Origin: DASSBR01 sp035688265
Lineage (GTDB): Bacteria > Pseudomonadota > Gammaproteobacteria > Natronospirales > DASSBR01
Length of the DNA: 51,399 nt
Assembly (NCBI GenBank): GCA_035688265.1
Contig: DASSNE010000059.1
Location: 1-51,399, forward strand
Reading direction: 5' to 3'
Part shown: piece by piece, positions 42,001 to 51,399 of the stretch
Position numbering within the stretch: the stretch's first letter is position 1
Layout: every line of letters begins with the position of its first letter
Position numbers and translations under genes: made by a program
The notes under the pieces: generated by a model
The model's input: the letters and a program-made list of their open reading frames with translations, nothing else
Databases searched by the model: none
What the model was told of the DNA's origin: nothing

Positions 42001-42042
42001 TCAAGCCGCCTGTTGTTCATGCCGATGTCCGTATCGTTCCAT
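42001..42042 (-). CDS. 13-codon open frame between petA and the quinone reductase
   Basis: ATG at 42042 reads MERYGHRHEQQAA and stops 6 bases before the quinone reductase ATG. GGAAGGA lies 6 bases before it, a better ribosome site than the reductase itself has. It could be a coupled leader peptide or the remnant of a deleted gene start. Whether it is translated is unknown. Confidence 0.3.
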   Translation of the reverse strand: MERYGHRHEQQAA

Positions 42043-42065
42043 TGGCGGATCCTTCCGTGTCGCAC

Positions 42066-42698
42066 CTACCAGTTGCTCGGAGTCCAGTGCTGTTCGGAAC
42101 CGTCCTTGAGCTGGCCGACCATGATTTCCTTGTCGTTGATGAAATAATACGGGGGCACGGGCAAATTGGCCGGCGCCGGGGAGCCCTGGAACACCCGGCC
42201 GGCCAGATCGTAGCGCGAGCCGTGACAGGGACAATGATATCCGCCTTCCCAGCGAGGACTCACCGAGCCCGGCTTCGGCTTGTAGTCCGGAATACAGCCG
42301 AGGTGCGTGCAGATGCCCACCACGACAAAGATGTGCGGCCGCAGCGAGCGCGTCGGGTTGGCGTATTGCGGCAACTGCTGCGCGGCAGTCGATTTCGGGT
42401 CCTTGAGCTGGTTGTCACGCTTTTGCAACGTCGCAAGCTGCTCGTCTGTGCGATGCAGCACCCAGACGGGCTTGTGCTGCCACATCACCTGAATCTGCCG
42501 GCCGGGCTCGATTTTGCTGATGTCGATCTTCACCGGCTGCGCTTCGGCGACCGCCTTGCGGCTGGGGAACATCGTCTCGACGAACGGATAAACCACGCCG
42601 GCAAATCCGGCGGCCCCGACGACCGAAGTCGCACTGATCAGAAACTTGCGGCGGTTGGCGTCGATTTGTTCGGCCGACGGAGCGGTCTCTTTGCGCAT
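42066..42698 (-). CDS. petA: ubiquinol-cytochrome c reductase Rieske iron-sulfur subunit
   Basis: 210 aa from the ATG at 42698, preceded by CAGGAG. It has a Tat-like start (ANRRKFLISATSVVGAAGFAG) that also serves as the membrane anchor. The Rieske cluster ligands are Cys130 and His132 (GICTHLGC) and Cys156 and His159 (HCPCHGS); the disulfide pair is Cys135-Cys158. It is a complete bc1-type Rieske protein transferring electrons from ubiquinol to cytochrome c1. petB and petC, which normally follow, are not in this window; the next genes are the 13-codon frame and the quinone reductase. Confidence 0.94.
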   Translation of the reverse strand: MRKETAPSAEQIDANRRKFLISATSVVGAAGFAGVVYPFVETMFPSRKAVAEAQPVKIDISKIEPGRQIQVMWQHKPVWVLHRTDEQLATLQKRDNQLKDPKSTAAQQLPQYANPTRSLRPHIFVVVGICTHLGCIPDYKPKPGSVSPRWEGGYHCPCHGSRYDLAGRVFQGSPAPANLPVPPYYFINDKEIMVGQLKDGSEQHWTPSNW

Positions 42699-42769
42699 TC
42701 GTGACTCCTGAATCTGCAAACTGACAAAACCCTGCCCGAACAGAGCCGCCCTGCCCGCCGCGCAGAATA

Positions 42770-42785
42770 TTTCATATTTATGAAA
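42770..42785 (-). promoter_or_regulatory. AT-rich palindrome in the petA leader
   Basis: TTTCATA (42770-42776) and TATGAAA (42779-42785) form a perfect 7-bp inverted repeat with a 2-base centre. A TATAAT box at 42806-42811 on the minus strand could be the petA -10, which would put the palindrome shortly after the transcription start, an operator-like place. The -35 is weak. Confidence 0.4.
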
Positions 42786-42811
42786 AGGCCGTCTAAAGCC
42801 GAAGAATTATA

Positions 42812-43909
42812 CTATAGCCAGCGTCGGCCCAGCCACCCGATGAATTCCGTCACCCGATCCGGCAGACCCCGCCGGACCCAATGGTCGAGCCGGACCTCCT
42901 CCGCTTCCCGAATATCCTTCAGGAACTGCTTTTCAAGTACGGACGCCAGCCGCCGATCTGCGGTCACCAGGTTCAGTTCATAATTGAGGAAAAAGCTGCG
43001 GTAGTCGAGGTTTGCCGTTCCGACGGTGCTCCAATGGCCGTCGACGACCGCGGTTTTTGCATGCAGCACGCGCGGCAGGTACTCGTAAATCCGCACGCCC
43101 TTGCGGAGCAGACTCTCGTACGCGGCGTGCGCCGCCCATTGCGCCAGCAGGCTGTCGCTGTGGCGCGGCACCAGCAGGCGCACATCCACCCCGCGTTGCG
43201 CCGCGGCCGTCATTCCGTGCTGGATGCGCAGGTCCGGCACCAGGTACGGCGTGGTAAGATAGATCGTGCTTTTCGCGGCCGCGAAGGCATTGCCGTAAAG
43301 CTGCCTGAGCAGGTGTTTCCAGCGCCGCGGCCGGTTGGTAATCAGCGCCGTGTGGTGCAGCGTGATGTCCGCGCACGGCGGCTCGCGATGGTGGCGCCAC
43401 AGTGCATCGAACAGGTCTATCGCCTGCTGCACGAGTGGTCCGCGCAGCGCGAAATGTGTATCGCGCCAGCGTTTCTGCCCGAACACGCTAAGGGAGTTTT
43501 CGCGATGCACGTTCATGCCGCCGAGATAGACGACGGTGTCGTCGACGATCAGCATTTTCCGGTGGTTGCGGCGGTTGTAGCGGACCGGACTCCAGCCGAT
43601 CCGGTGGTACCACTGGACCCGGACGCCATGCTGCTGCAAGTGCCGCGGCAGGCGCCGCGACAGCCAGAAGAGCGACCCCGCCGCGTCGATGTGCACGCGT
43701 ACGTCCACGCCGCGATCGGCCTGCTTCGCCAGTGCTTCGGCGAAGCGCCAGCCGACTTCATCGTCGGCCAGGATGTAGGCTTCCAGGCGGATCGTGCGGC
43801 GCGCGCCCGCAATGGCGGCCAGCATCGCGTCGTAGGCGGTATCGCCTTCGATAAAGCAATCAAAGTCGAGAGCGTCGCTTGCCGCGATGGTGGATTGTTC
43901 GGCGGTCAT
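42812..43909 (-). CDS. phospholipase D family cardiolipin synthase-like protein
   Basis: 365 aa from the ATG at 43909. It has two HKD motifs: NHRKMLIVDDTVVYLGGMN and HAKTAVVDGHWSTVGTANLD, as in cardiolipin synthases of the ClsB type, which also lack N-terminal membrane helices. It starts with DCFIEGDTAYDAMLAAIAGA, and VRVHIDAAGS and VQWYHRIGWSPVRYNRRNH are family-typical. It probably makes cardiolipin or a related phospholipid at the inner membrane face. It is divergent from the EEP-family gene with only 38 bases between starts; the same pairing of ClsB-like and EEP proteins (YbhO/YbhP) exists in E. coli. Confidence 0.87.
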   Translation of the reverse strand: MTAEQSTIAASDALDFDCFIEGDTAYDAMLAAIAGARRTIRLEAYILADDEVGWRFAEALAKQADRGVDVRVHIDAAGSLFWLSRRLPRHLQQHGVRVQWYHRIGWSPVRYNRRNHRKMLIVDDTVVYLGGMNVHRENSLSVFGQKRWRDTHFALRGPLVQQAIDLFDALWRHHREPPCADITLHHTALITNRPRRWKHLLRQLYGNAFAAAKSTIYLTTPYLVPDLRIQHGMTAAAQRGVDVRLLVPRHSDSLLAQWAAHAAYESLLRKGVRIYEYLPRVLHAKTAVVDGHWSTVGTANLDYRSFFLNYELNLVTADRRLASVLEKQFLKDIREAEEVRLDHWVRRGLPDRVTEFIGWLGRRWL

Positions 43910-43947
43910 GGGAGCTATGATATACAAAGCGGTGTGCTGACGAAGCG

Positions 43948-44730
43948 ATGCGATTTCTCTTGTACAACATGCGCTATGCCACGGGATCCGGCCTGGCATT
44001 CAACTGGCCGCTGCCGGGTATCGGCTACATCAAGGATACCGCCCATAATCTGCGCCGGATCACGAAGTTTATCGTTGAAATGCAGCCGGATATCGCCGGA
44101 CTGATCGAGGTCGATACCGGCTCGCTGCGCTCCCGGACCGTCAACCAGGCCGACGCGATTGCGGCGGCGCTCGGCCACGCCAGTTCTTACCAGACGAAGT
44201 ACGGCGTCAAGTCGTTCGGCAACCATTTGCCAATCATGCGCAAGCAGGGCAACGCCTTCATCACCGGCAGCCACATCAGCAGCGAGCATATCCATTATTT
44301 CGACGCCGGCATCAAACGGCTGATCCTTGAACTCGAACTCGACAACCTGAGCGTGTTCCTGGTGCATTTGTCGCTGAAATACCGCCACCGCCACTACCAG
44401 CTCCGGCATTTGCACACGCTCGTCCAGACGACTGACAAGCCGCTGATTGTCGCGGGCGACTTCAACACATTGCGCGGCGATTACGAGATCGAGCTGTTCA
44501 TGGCCGCCACCGGGCTGAAGAGCGCCAACCGGCTGGCCGAGCCGTCGTATCCCAGCCACTCGCCGCGCAAGCAGCTCGACTTCATCCTGTACGGCAAGGG
44601 CATCCGCGTGACCGACTTTCACATTCCGAAAGTCCCTTATTCCGATCATTTGCCGCTGGTGTGCGACTTTGAAATCGAAGCCGACGCGGCACCGCGCGTC
44701 GTTCAGTCGACCGGCACGGAGCCGCGGTGA
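43948..44730 (+). CDS. endonuclease/exonuclease/phosphatase family hydrolase (YbhP-like)
   Basis: 260 aa metal-dependent hydrolase. EEP-fold marks are LLYNMRYATG (Asn near the start), IAGLIEVDTGS (metal Glu), FLVHLSLKYRHRHYQL (catalytic His), VAGDFNT (Asp and Asn), LDFILYG and the final YSDHLPLVCDF (Asp-His). The substrate is unknown. Next to a ClsB-like synthase it is more likely a lipid or phosphodiester hydrolase than a DNase. Its stop overlaps the GTG of the next gene. Confidence 0.83.
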   Translation: MRFLLYNMRYATGSGLAFNWPLPGIGYIKDTAHNLRRITKFIVEMQPDIAGLIEVDTGSLRSRTVNQADAIAAALGHASSYQTKYGVKSFGNHLPIMRKQGNAFITGSHISSEHIHYFDAGIKRLILELELDNLSVFLVHLSLKYRHRHYQLRHLHTLVQTTDKPLIVAGDFNTLRGDYEIELFMAATGLKSANRLAEPSYPSHSPRKQLDFILYGKGIRVTDFHIPKVPYSDHLPLVCDFEIEADAAPRVVQSTGTEPR

Positions 44731-45432
44731 ACGGCGTCCCCGTCTCGGCCGTCATCATTTCGATCGTGATCGGCGCGATGGCCGGCGGCGCCGTATTCGC
44801 CGCGCTGTTTCTGACCTTGCGCGCCTCGATGCGCCGGCGCCTGAAGCCGGCGCCGCCGCCCGATTCCGCCGCGGTCTCCATCGACGATATCTGGCAGGCC
44901 TGGCGCCAGGGCGTGCTTGCGCCGGCCGCCGCGTTTGCCGACGAGACACCGGCAACGACGCTTGACGATGCGGCGCTCGCGGCCGTGCGCAATGAACTTC
45001 TCGAGACCGAGCGCCGCGTGCTGGAGCAGCCGCAGCCGCTGACGGCGTTGCGCGAGGAAATCATGGCGGCCATTGACCGCAGGATGTTACTGCTGGAAAG
45101 TCCGGCGGCGCACGGCGAGACCGGCGCAAAGCCGGCGCCGGACGCCATCCATCACGATCTGGCCGCGAACACGCTGCGTACGCGGCTGTTACGCTATTAT
45201 GGCGCCGCGAAATTCGGCGATCGTGCCGAGCACGACTGGTATGATGTTTACCGGCAGGCCGCGCAGCTCAAGCGGAAAAGCTTTCGCAACTTCGTAGCGC
45301 AGCCCGCGGCGGATCCCGGCAACGGCCGCTATCGCACCGCGGTCATCGTCGGCGAGCACATCCGCCAGCAACTGCTCACGACGCCGCCGGGCACAAGCTT
45401 TATCGACCGCCCCGCACACACGGAGAATAATC

Positions 45433-45440
<8 letters not shown>
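44727..45440 (+). CDS. membrane-anchored protein of unknown function
   Basis: 237 aa starting with GTG inside the previous stop. One N-terminal helix (about 5-31) is followed by a basic RRRLKP stop-transfer segment and a cytoplasmic-looking part rich in Ala, Glu and Arg with probable coiled coil (about 80-125). Near the C-terminus is a more compact segment (LLRYYGAAKFGDRAEHDWYD, then VYRQAAQLKRKSFRNF). I do not recognise a family. It overlaps the FadJ-like gene by 8 bases, so it is translated within an EEP, unknown, fad, yciA, queG run. Confidence 0.65.
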
Positions 45441-47484
<2,044 letters not shown>

Positions 47485-47492
47485 GAGCATTT

Positions 47493-47900
47493 ATGTATTT
47501 CGATCATCCGCCTGTCGATCAGGAGGCGATGGTACGCACCCTCGCCATGCCCAAGGACACCAACAGCCTCGGCGATATCTTCGGCGGCTGGCTGATGGCG
47601 CACGCGGACATGGCGGCCGCCATCCCCGCGTACCGACGTGCCGGCGGCCGCGTCGTCACGGTCTCGGTGAACGAGTTCCAGTTCCTGAACCCGGTGTATG
47701 TCGGTGACGTGGTCAGCTTCTACGCCAACGTCAGTCGCATCGGCAACACGTCGCTGACCGTCGATGTGACTGTCTTCGCCAGCCAGACCGGCGAAGCGGA
47801 ACGTAGCCGCAGGGTTGCCACGGCGCAGTTGACTTACGTGCATGTCGGCGAGGACCGGCGCCCCTGCCCCATCGAAAAAAGGCAGACTGATGAGTCATGA
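47493..47900 (+). CDS. yciA: acyl-CoA thioesterase, YciA-like hotdog protein
   Basis: 135 aa. Hotdog-fold thioesterase marks: TLAMPKDTNSLGDIFGGWLM (with the Asn/Asp active-site region), GRVVTVSVNEFQFLNPVYVG, GDVVSFYANVSRIGNTSLTV and VATAQLTYVHVGEDRRP. YciA hydrolyses many acyl-CoAs and may balance free CoA. It sits directly behind the beta-oxidation enzyme, which fits. Its end overlaps the queG start by 4 bases. Confidence 0.9.
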   Translation: MYFDHPPVDQEAMVRTLAMPKDTNSLGDIFGGWLMAHADMAAAIPAYRRAGGRVVTVSVNEFQFLNPVYVGDVVSFYANVSRIGNTSLTVDVTVFASQTGEAERSRRVATAQLTYVHVGEDRRPCPIEKRQTDES

Positions 47901-48949
47901 CGGACTGTGTCAACGCAGACCAGCTTGCGGAGCGCATTAGGGCGCACGGCCATTCGCTGGGTTTTCAGCAGATCGGCATTGCCGATGTCGATCTCGACGT
48001 CGAAGAGGCGCGCCTGATCACCTGGCTGCGCGAGCAGCGCCACGGCTCCATGCATTACATGGCGCGCCACGGGCGGCGCCGTACGCACCCCTCCGAACTC
48101 GTACCCGGCACGCTGCGTGTCATTTCGGCGCGCATGGATTACTGGCCGGCCGACGCCGCGGACGCCGACGAAAATCTGACCGATGGCCGCCGTGCCTATA
48201 TCTCCCGCTACGCACTCGGCCGCGACTACCACAAGCTGCTGCGCAAGCGCCTGCAGCAACTCGTCGACCTGGTCAGGGAAGACAGCGGCGTATTCGGCTA
48301 CCGCGTTTTCACCGACAGTGCGCCGGTTATGGAAAAGCCGCTCGCGCGCAACGCCGGCCTCGGCTGGATCGGCAAGCACACCAACCTGATCAACCGCCGC
48401 GCCGGCTCGTGGTTTTTTCTCGGCGAAATCTACACCGATCTGCCGCTGCCGGTCGATGCTCCGGAAACCGATCATTGCGGTTCCTGCCACGCCTGCATCG
48501 ACGTCTGCCCGACGCAGGCGATCACGGGGCCGTACCAACTCGACGCCCGCCGCTGCATTTCCTACCTGACGATAGAAAACCGCGACGCCATTCCGACTGA
48601 ATTTCGCAAGGCGATCGGCAACCGCATCTACGGCTGCGACGATTGCCAGTTGGTCTGCCCGTGGAACAAGTTCGCCCACCCCACGGCGGAAGCCGATTTC
48701 GCCCCGCGCCACGACCTCGACAACGCGACGCTGGTAGAGCTGTTCAACTGGGACGAAGCGACTTTTCTCAAGAATACCGAAGGCAGCGCAATCCGCCGTA
48801 TCGGCTACGAAGGCTGGCTGCGCAATTGCGCAGTGGCACTGGGAAATGCGCCGTCGGACCCCGAAGTAACCGCCGCTCTGGCGCGGCGTCGAACCCATCC
48901 ATCAGCGCTCGTGCGCGAGCATGTTGAGTGGGCGCTGGCCCAGCATTAG
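47897..48949 (+). CDS. queG: epoxyqueuosine reductase
   Basis: 350 aa. It is a cobalamin and iron-sulfur enzyme for the last step of queuosine synthesis in tRNA. The cobalamin-binding N-terminal domain has SRYALGRDYHKLLRKRL, the catalytic Asp140 in VFTDSAPVMEK and GLGWIGKHTNLI. Two [4Fe-4S] clusters are carried by CGSCHACIDVCPTQAI and CDDCQLVCPWNKF. A HEAT-like C-terminal part follows (YEGWLRNCAVALGNAP). Length is typical. It ends in a 4-base overlap with the convergent kinase gene. Confidence 0.95.
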   Translation: MTDCVNADQLAERIRAHGHSLGFQQIGIADVDLDVEEARLITWLREQRHGSMHYMARHGRRRTHPSELVPGTLRVISARMDYWPADAADADENLTDGRRAYISRYALGRDYHKLLRKRLQQLVDLVREDSGVFGYRVFTDSAPVMEKPLARNAGLGWIGKHTNLINRRAGSWFFLGEIYTDLPLPVDAPETDHCGSCHACIDVCPTQAITGPYQLDARRCISYLTIENRDAIPTEFRKAIGNRIYGCDDCQLVCPWNKFAHPTAEADFAPRHDLDNATLVELFNWDEATFLKNTEGSAIRRIGYEGWLRNCAVALGNAPSDPEVTAALARRRTHPSALVREHVEWALAQH

Positions 48950-51399
48950 GACGCCTTGTTCTCGGCCTCCACCGCCCGCGCGACGTTGGATTTCCGCCAG
49001 CTGCTCAAGCACAGCCGCAGTTCGCGCGCCATCGCGGCGCCGCTCTGGTAGCGCTCGCCCGGTGCTTTTTGCAGCGCCTTGTCGATGATGCGGGCGAGGC
49101 ATAGGGGCACGTCGCTGCGTACCGAGCGCACCGGCGGATGCGGTTCGGTCGCGATGCGGTACATCAGCGTCGCAATAGGCTGGCCGTTGAATGGCAGTTC
49201 GCCCGTCGCCAGTTGAAACAGCGTTACGCCGAGCGAGAAGATATCCGAGCGCCCGTCGAGCGGCTTGCCCTGCACCTGTTCCGGCGACATGTACGACGGG
49301 CTGCCGAGGACGGCCGCCGAGCGTGTGGCGTTACCGTCGGCCAGGAATGCTACGCCGAAGTCGGTAACCTTGACGCGGCCGGTCTCGGCCTCGTAGACGA
49401 TGTTGCCCGGCTTGATGTCGCGGTGCACAACCTGGTTGGCGTGTGCATAGTCGAGCGCATCTGCCACGCGTGAGCCGATCTTCATGATCTCGTCGAAGTC
49501 CAGCAGATTATTCGGCTGGCAGCGCGACTTGAGATCTTCACCATACAGATAGTCCATTGCGATGTAGGCGACGCCCTGGTCCTCGCCGACGTCGTAAATC
49601 GTGACGATGTTTGGATGACTGAGGCGGCCCGCGGCTTTGGCCTCCTGGAAGAAGCGCCGGCTGACTTCGCGCGGATCGGTATCGTCCTCGCGCGCCAGCG
49701 TCATCGTCTTGATCGCGACGGTCCGGCCGATGCGCGGGTCCTTGCCGAGATAGACGATGCCCATCGAGCCGCGGCCGATCTGCTCTTCGATCGAATAGCG
49801 CCCCAGCATCGGCTTGCTGATGCCTTCCGAATCGATGATCAGCCCTTCAACCGGCTGCGTCGCCGTGCCGCCCAGCACCATCCGGTTTTCGATGTCGTTG
49901 AGCCGTTCCAGGCGCCGTTCGACGTCGAGATAATTCGGATCGATTTTGCGCACGGCCCGGAAACTGGTGGCGGCCTTGGCGAACTGGCGCTTGCTCTCGT
50001 AGCTCAGGCCCAGGTCGTAATAGTCGGCCGCCAGCCGCGGCGACGGCAGGCAATGTTGATAACGCGCCAGTGCCAGATCGAGCTGTCCCTGCTCCTGGTA
50101 GCTCTGCCCCAGCAGCCGGTTGGTCTCCGACAGGTCGGACTGGAAGCGGACGATGCGCATGTCGAGGAAGCGCTTGAAGCCGAGCACGATATGCGTCAGC
50201 ACCAGGGCGATGATCGGCGCCGCGAACGGCAGCCACAGCGTCTGTCCGATGATCAGCAGCAGCTCGGCGTTAAGCAGCACCAGCGCGAACACGACGCTGA
50301 TGGCGACCGCCGTCGGATACCGCAGGCGCGGCACGATAAAGACGAAATACAGCGCAATGAGGAACAGCAGCCCGGCGCTCAGCCCGACCCCCCAGGCCGG
50401 TACCGAATACAGCTCGCCCTTGAGGATGCTGGAGATGACGTTGGCCTGGAAAATCACCGGCGTCATCGCGTCGCCCTGCGGCGTCGCCTGCCCCGTCACG
50501 GCCGCCGGCGCAGTGACGCCGACCAGCACGATCTTGTTGCGGAACGTATCCTGGGGCAGCGAGCCCGCGATGACCGTATCGGCCGGGTAGACCGGAAACG
50601 ACGCAAGGCCTCCGCCATAGAAATACGGGTACAGCCGAAAGCGCGAGTCGGTGGGCAGCACGCGCTCGCCGAAGTCGATCGCGCGGCCGTTGCCGCGAAC
50701 GATGTCGAGATTGTTCAGATTAAGCGCGCGTGCGGCCACTTCGACCGCAAAGTCGGGCATGATCGCGTCGCCCGTGCGCAGCACCGCGGGCTCGGCGCCC
50801 GTCAGCGCGGATGAATCGGTGAGCACGCCGACGCCCACTGCCGCTGAGGCCAGCGGCGCCGGCGGCACGTTGAGCTGAACGCGCAGCGCGCGCACCGGCA
50901 TGAAGCGCGACAGCAGATCGTTGCGAGGTTGCGGGTTGCCGAAGCGCGGCAGCGCGTTCAGCGCGATGCTATCCGGCAGCTCGGTGGCCCCGCCCGACGC
51001 CGAATCGTCGTCCGCGGCACCCGCGACGGTCGCGGCGAGCACGACATTATGCGCGGCGGCAATACTGGCAAGGAACGTTGCCTGGTCGTCGTCGGGCGGG
51101 TTCAGGGAAGCGGTTGAACCCTTGGCGGATGTCGTGGTCAAGGTGCCGGCAGGATCGCCGAAATCGCCGGCAGCGGCGAGCTGGTCCGGTGGCAGCACAA
51201 AACCGATCACGCCGGCACCGGCGGCGTCGAGCTTTGCGGTCACACCGGTCAGCGTCTGGTTCAGCTTGTCCGAGGATGCGGCGACCGCGGGATCGACACT
51301 GACTACCGCGACTCGATCGGTGGGTTCGCGGGCAGCAGAGAATCTCATGCCCCACGCATAAACGCTGTTATCGAAGGCGGCAAGATTGCCGGTCGCACC
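48946..51399 (-). CDS. CHASE2-TPR-serine/threonine protein kinase (5' end outside window)
   Basis: 817 residues are visible. The frame stays open to the window edge (AAFDNSVYAWGMRFSAAREP before the first internal Met), so the gene is cut at its 5' end. Order: an extracytoplasmic CHASE2 sensor (VAVVSVDPAVAASS, KIVLVGVTAPA), three membrane helices (about residues 330-415 of the visible part), TPR-like repeats (LALARYQHCLPSPRLAADYY, FAKAATSFRAVRKIDPNYLD), then an active Hanks-type kinase domain: IGRGSMGIVYLG, Lys in VAIKTM, HRDIKPGN, TDFGVAF and GSPSYMSPEQ. A short tail of about 15 residues follows. It probably links an envelope signal to protein phosphorylation. Confidence 0.92.
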   Translation of the reverse strand, partial: GATGNLAAFDNSVYAWGMRFSAAREPTDRVAVVSVDPAVAASSDKLNQTLTGVTAKLDAAGAGVIGFVLPPDQLAAAGDFGDPAGTLTTTSAKGSTASLNPPDDDQATFLASIAAAHNVVLAATVAGAADDDSASGGATELPDSIALNALPRFGNPQPRNDLLSRFMPVRALRVQLNVPPAPLASAAVGVGVLTDSSALTGAEPAVLRTGDAIMPDFAVEVAARALNLNNLDIVRGNGRAIDFGERVLPTDSRFRLYPYFYGGGLASFPVYPADTVIAGSLPQDTFRNKIVLVGVTAPAAVTGQATPQGDAMTPVIFQANVISSILKGELYSVPAWGVGLSAGLLFLIALYFVFIVPRLRYPTAVAISVVFALVLLNAELLLIIGQTLWLPFAAPIIALVLTHIVLGFKRFLDMRIVRFQSDLSETNRLLGQSYQEQGQLDLALARYQHCLPSPRLAADYYDLGLSYESKRQFAKAATSFRAVRKIDPNYLDVERRLERLNDIENRMVLGGTATQPVEGLIIDSEGISKPMLGRYSIEEQIGRGSMGIVYLGKDPRIGRTVAIKTMTLAREDDTDPREVSRRFFQEAKAAGRLSHPNIVTIYDVGEDQGVAYIAMDYLYGEDLKSRCQPNNLLDFDEIMKIGSRVADALDYAHANQVVHRDIKPGNIVYEAETGRVKVTDFGVAFLADGNATRSAAVLGSPSYMSPEQVQGKPLDGRSDIFSLGVTLFQLATGELPFNGQPIATLMYRIATEPHPPVRSVRSDVPLCLARIIDKALQKAPGERYQSGAAMARELRLCLSSWRKSNVARAVEAENKAS

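Noticed and set aside
42812..43909. PLD protein as a defence nuclease
   Set aside because: Two HKD motifs, ClsB-like wording and the divergent EEP partner fit phospholipid synthesis.

Overview
The window is chromosomal DNA from a high-GC gammaproteobacterium. By eye it is roughly two thirds G+C. The evidence for the group is a REPIN made of two inverted GTAGGAGC-type REPs (common in Pseudomonas and Xanthomonadaceae), the glyW-cysT-leuZ tRNA order, yoaA next to tsaB, a GTP-type PEP carboxykinase and a System I cytochrome c maturation cluster. A Xanthomonadales- or Nevskiales-like organism fits, but the genus cannot be named from the sequence alone.

Layout. 1-7.5 kb: a hairpin-rich repeat, dusA, a REPIN, a methyltransferase coupled to a class III nucleotide cyclase with an FHA domain, convergent pckG, then yoaA-tsaB. 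7.5-13.6 kb: panD, pgi, an aldo/keto reductase, a secreted sugar-dehydrogenase-like protein, three tRNAs (Gly, Cys, Leu), a second aldo/keto reductase and a small exported protein of unknown function. 13.7-21.4 kb: a complete ccmABCDEFGHI set, split between ccmB and ccmC by a heptamer repeat, followed by a membrane-anchored cytochrome c. 21.4-24.0 kb: a response regulator, histidine kinase and SRPBCC operon. 24.0-24.3 kb: a large structured inverted-repeat element. 24.4-31.8 kb: asnB translationally coupled to a three-part RND efflux system. 31.8-34.3 kb: a phoB-phoR-porin operon with a Pho box, in which PhoR has lost its membrane and PAS parts. 34.4-37.8 kb: an ArnT/PMT-type glycosyltransferase, a secreted beta-propeller protein and a PAP2-type protein. 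37.8 kb: a strong match to the XerCD dif site. 37.9-51.4 kb: a membrane-anchored MutS-like ATPase of lower GC, a ygiD-type dioxygenase, a DUF192 protein, a quinone reductase, an isolated Rieske gene, a cardiolipin-synthase-like PLD protein divergent from an EEP-family hydrolase, an unknown membrane protein, a FadJ-like beta-oxidation enzyme, a YciA-like thioesterase, queG, and a CHASE2-TPR-Ser/Thr kinase cut by the window end.

Most notable. (1) The dif-like site at 37802-37829 marks a probable replication terminus. All nine GGGNAGGG octamers found by eye point toward it from both sides, and the gene-strand bias also changes there. (2) The 263-bp element at 24009-24271 is an inverted repeat with an outer stem and two inverted domains. 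Each domain holds a small hairpin that differs between the halves by compensatory base-pair changes. It directly abuts a two-component regulator start codon. (3) A minimal soluble PhoR sits in a Pho-box operon with a porin.
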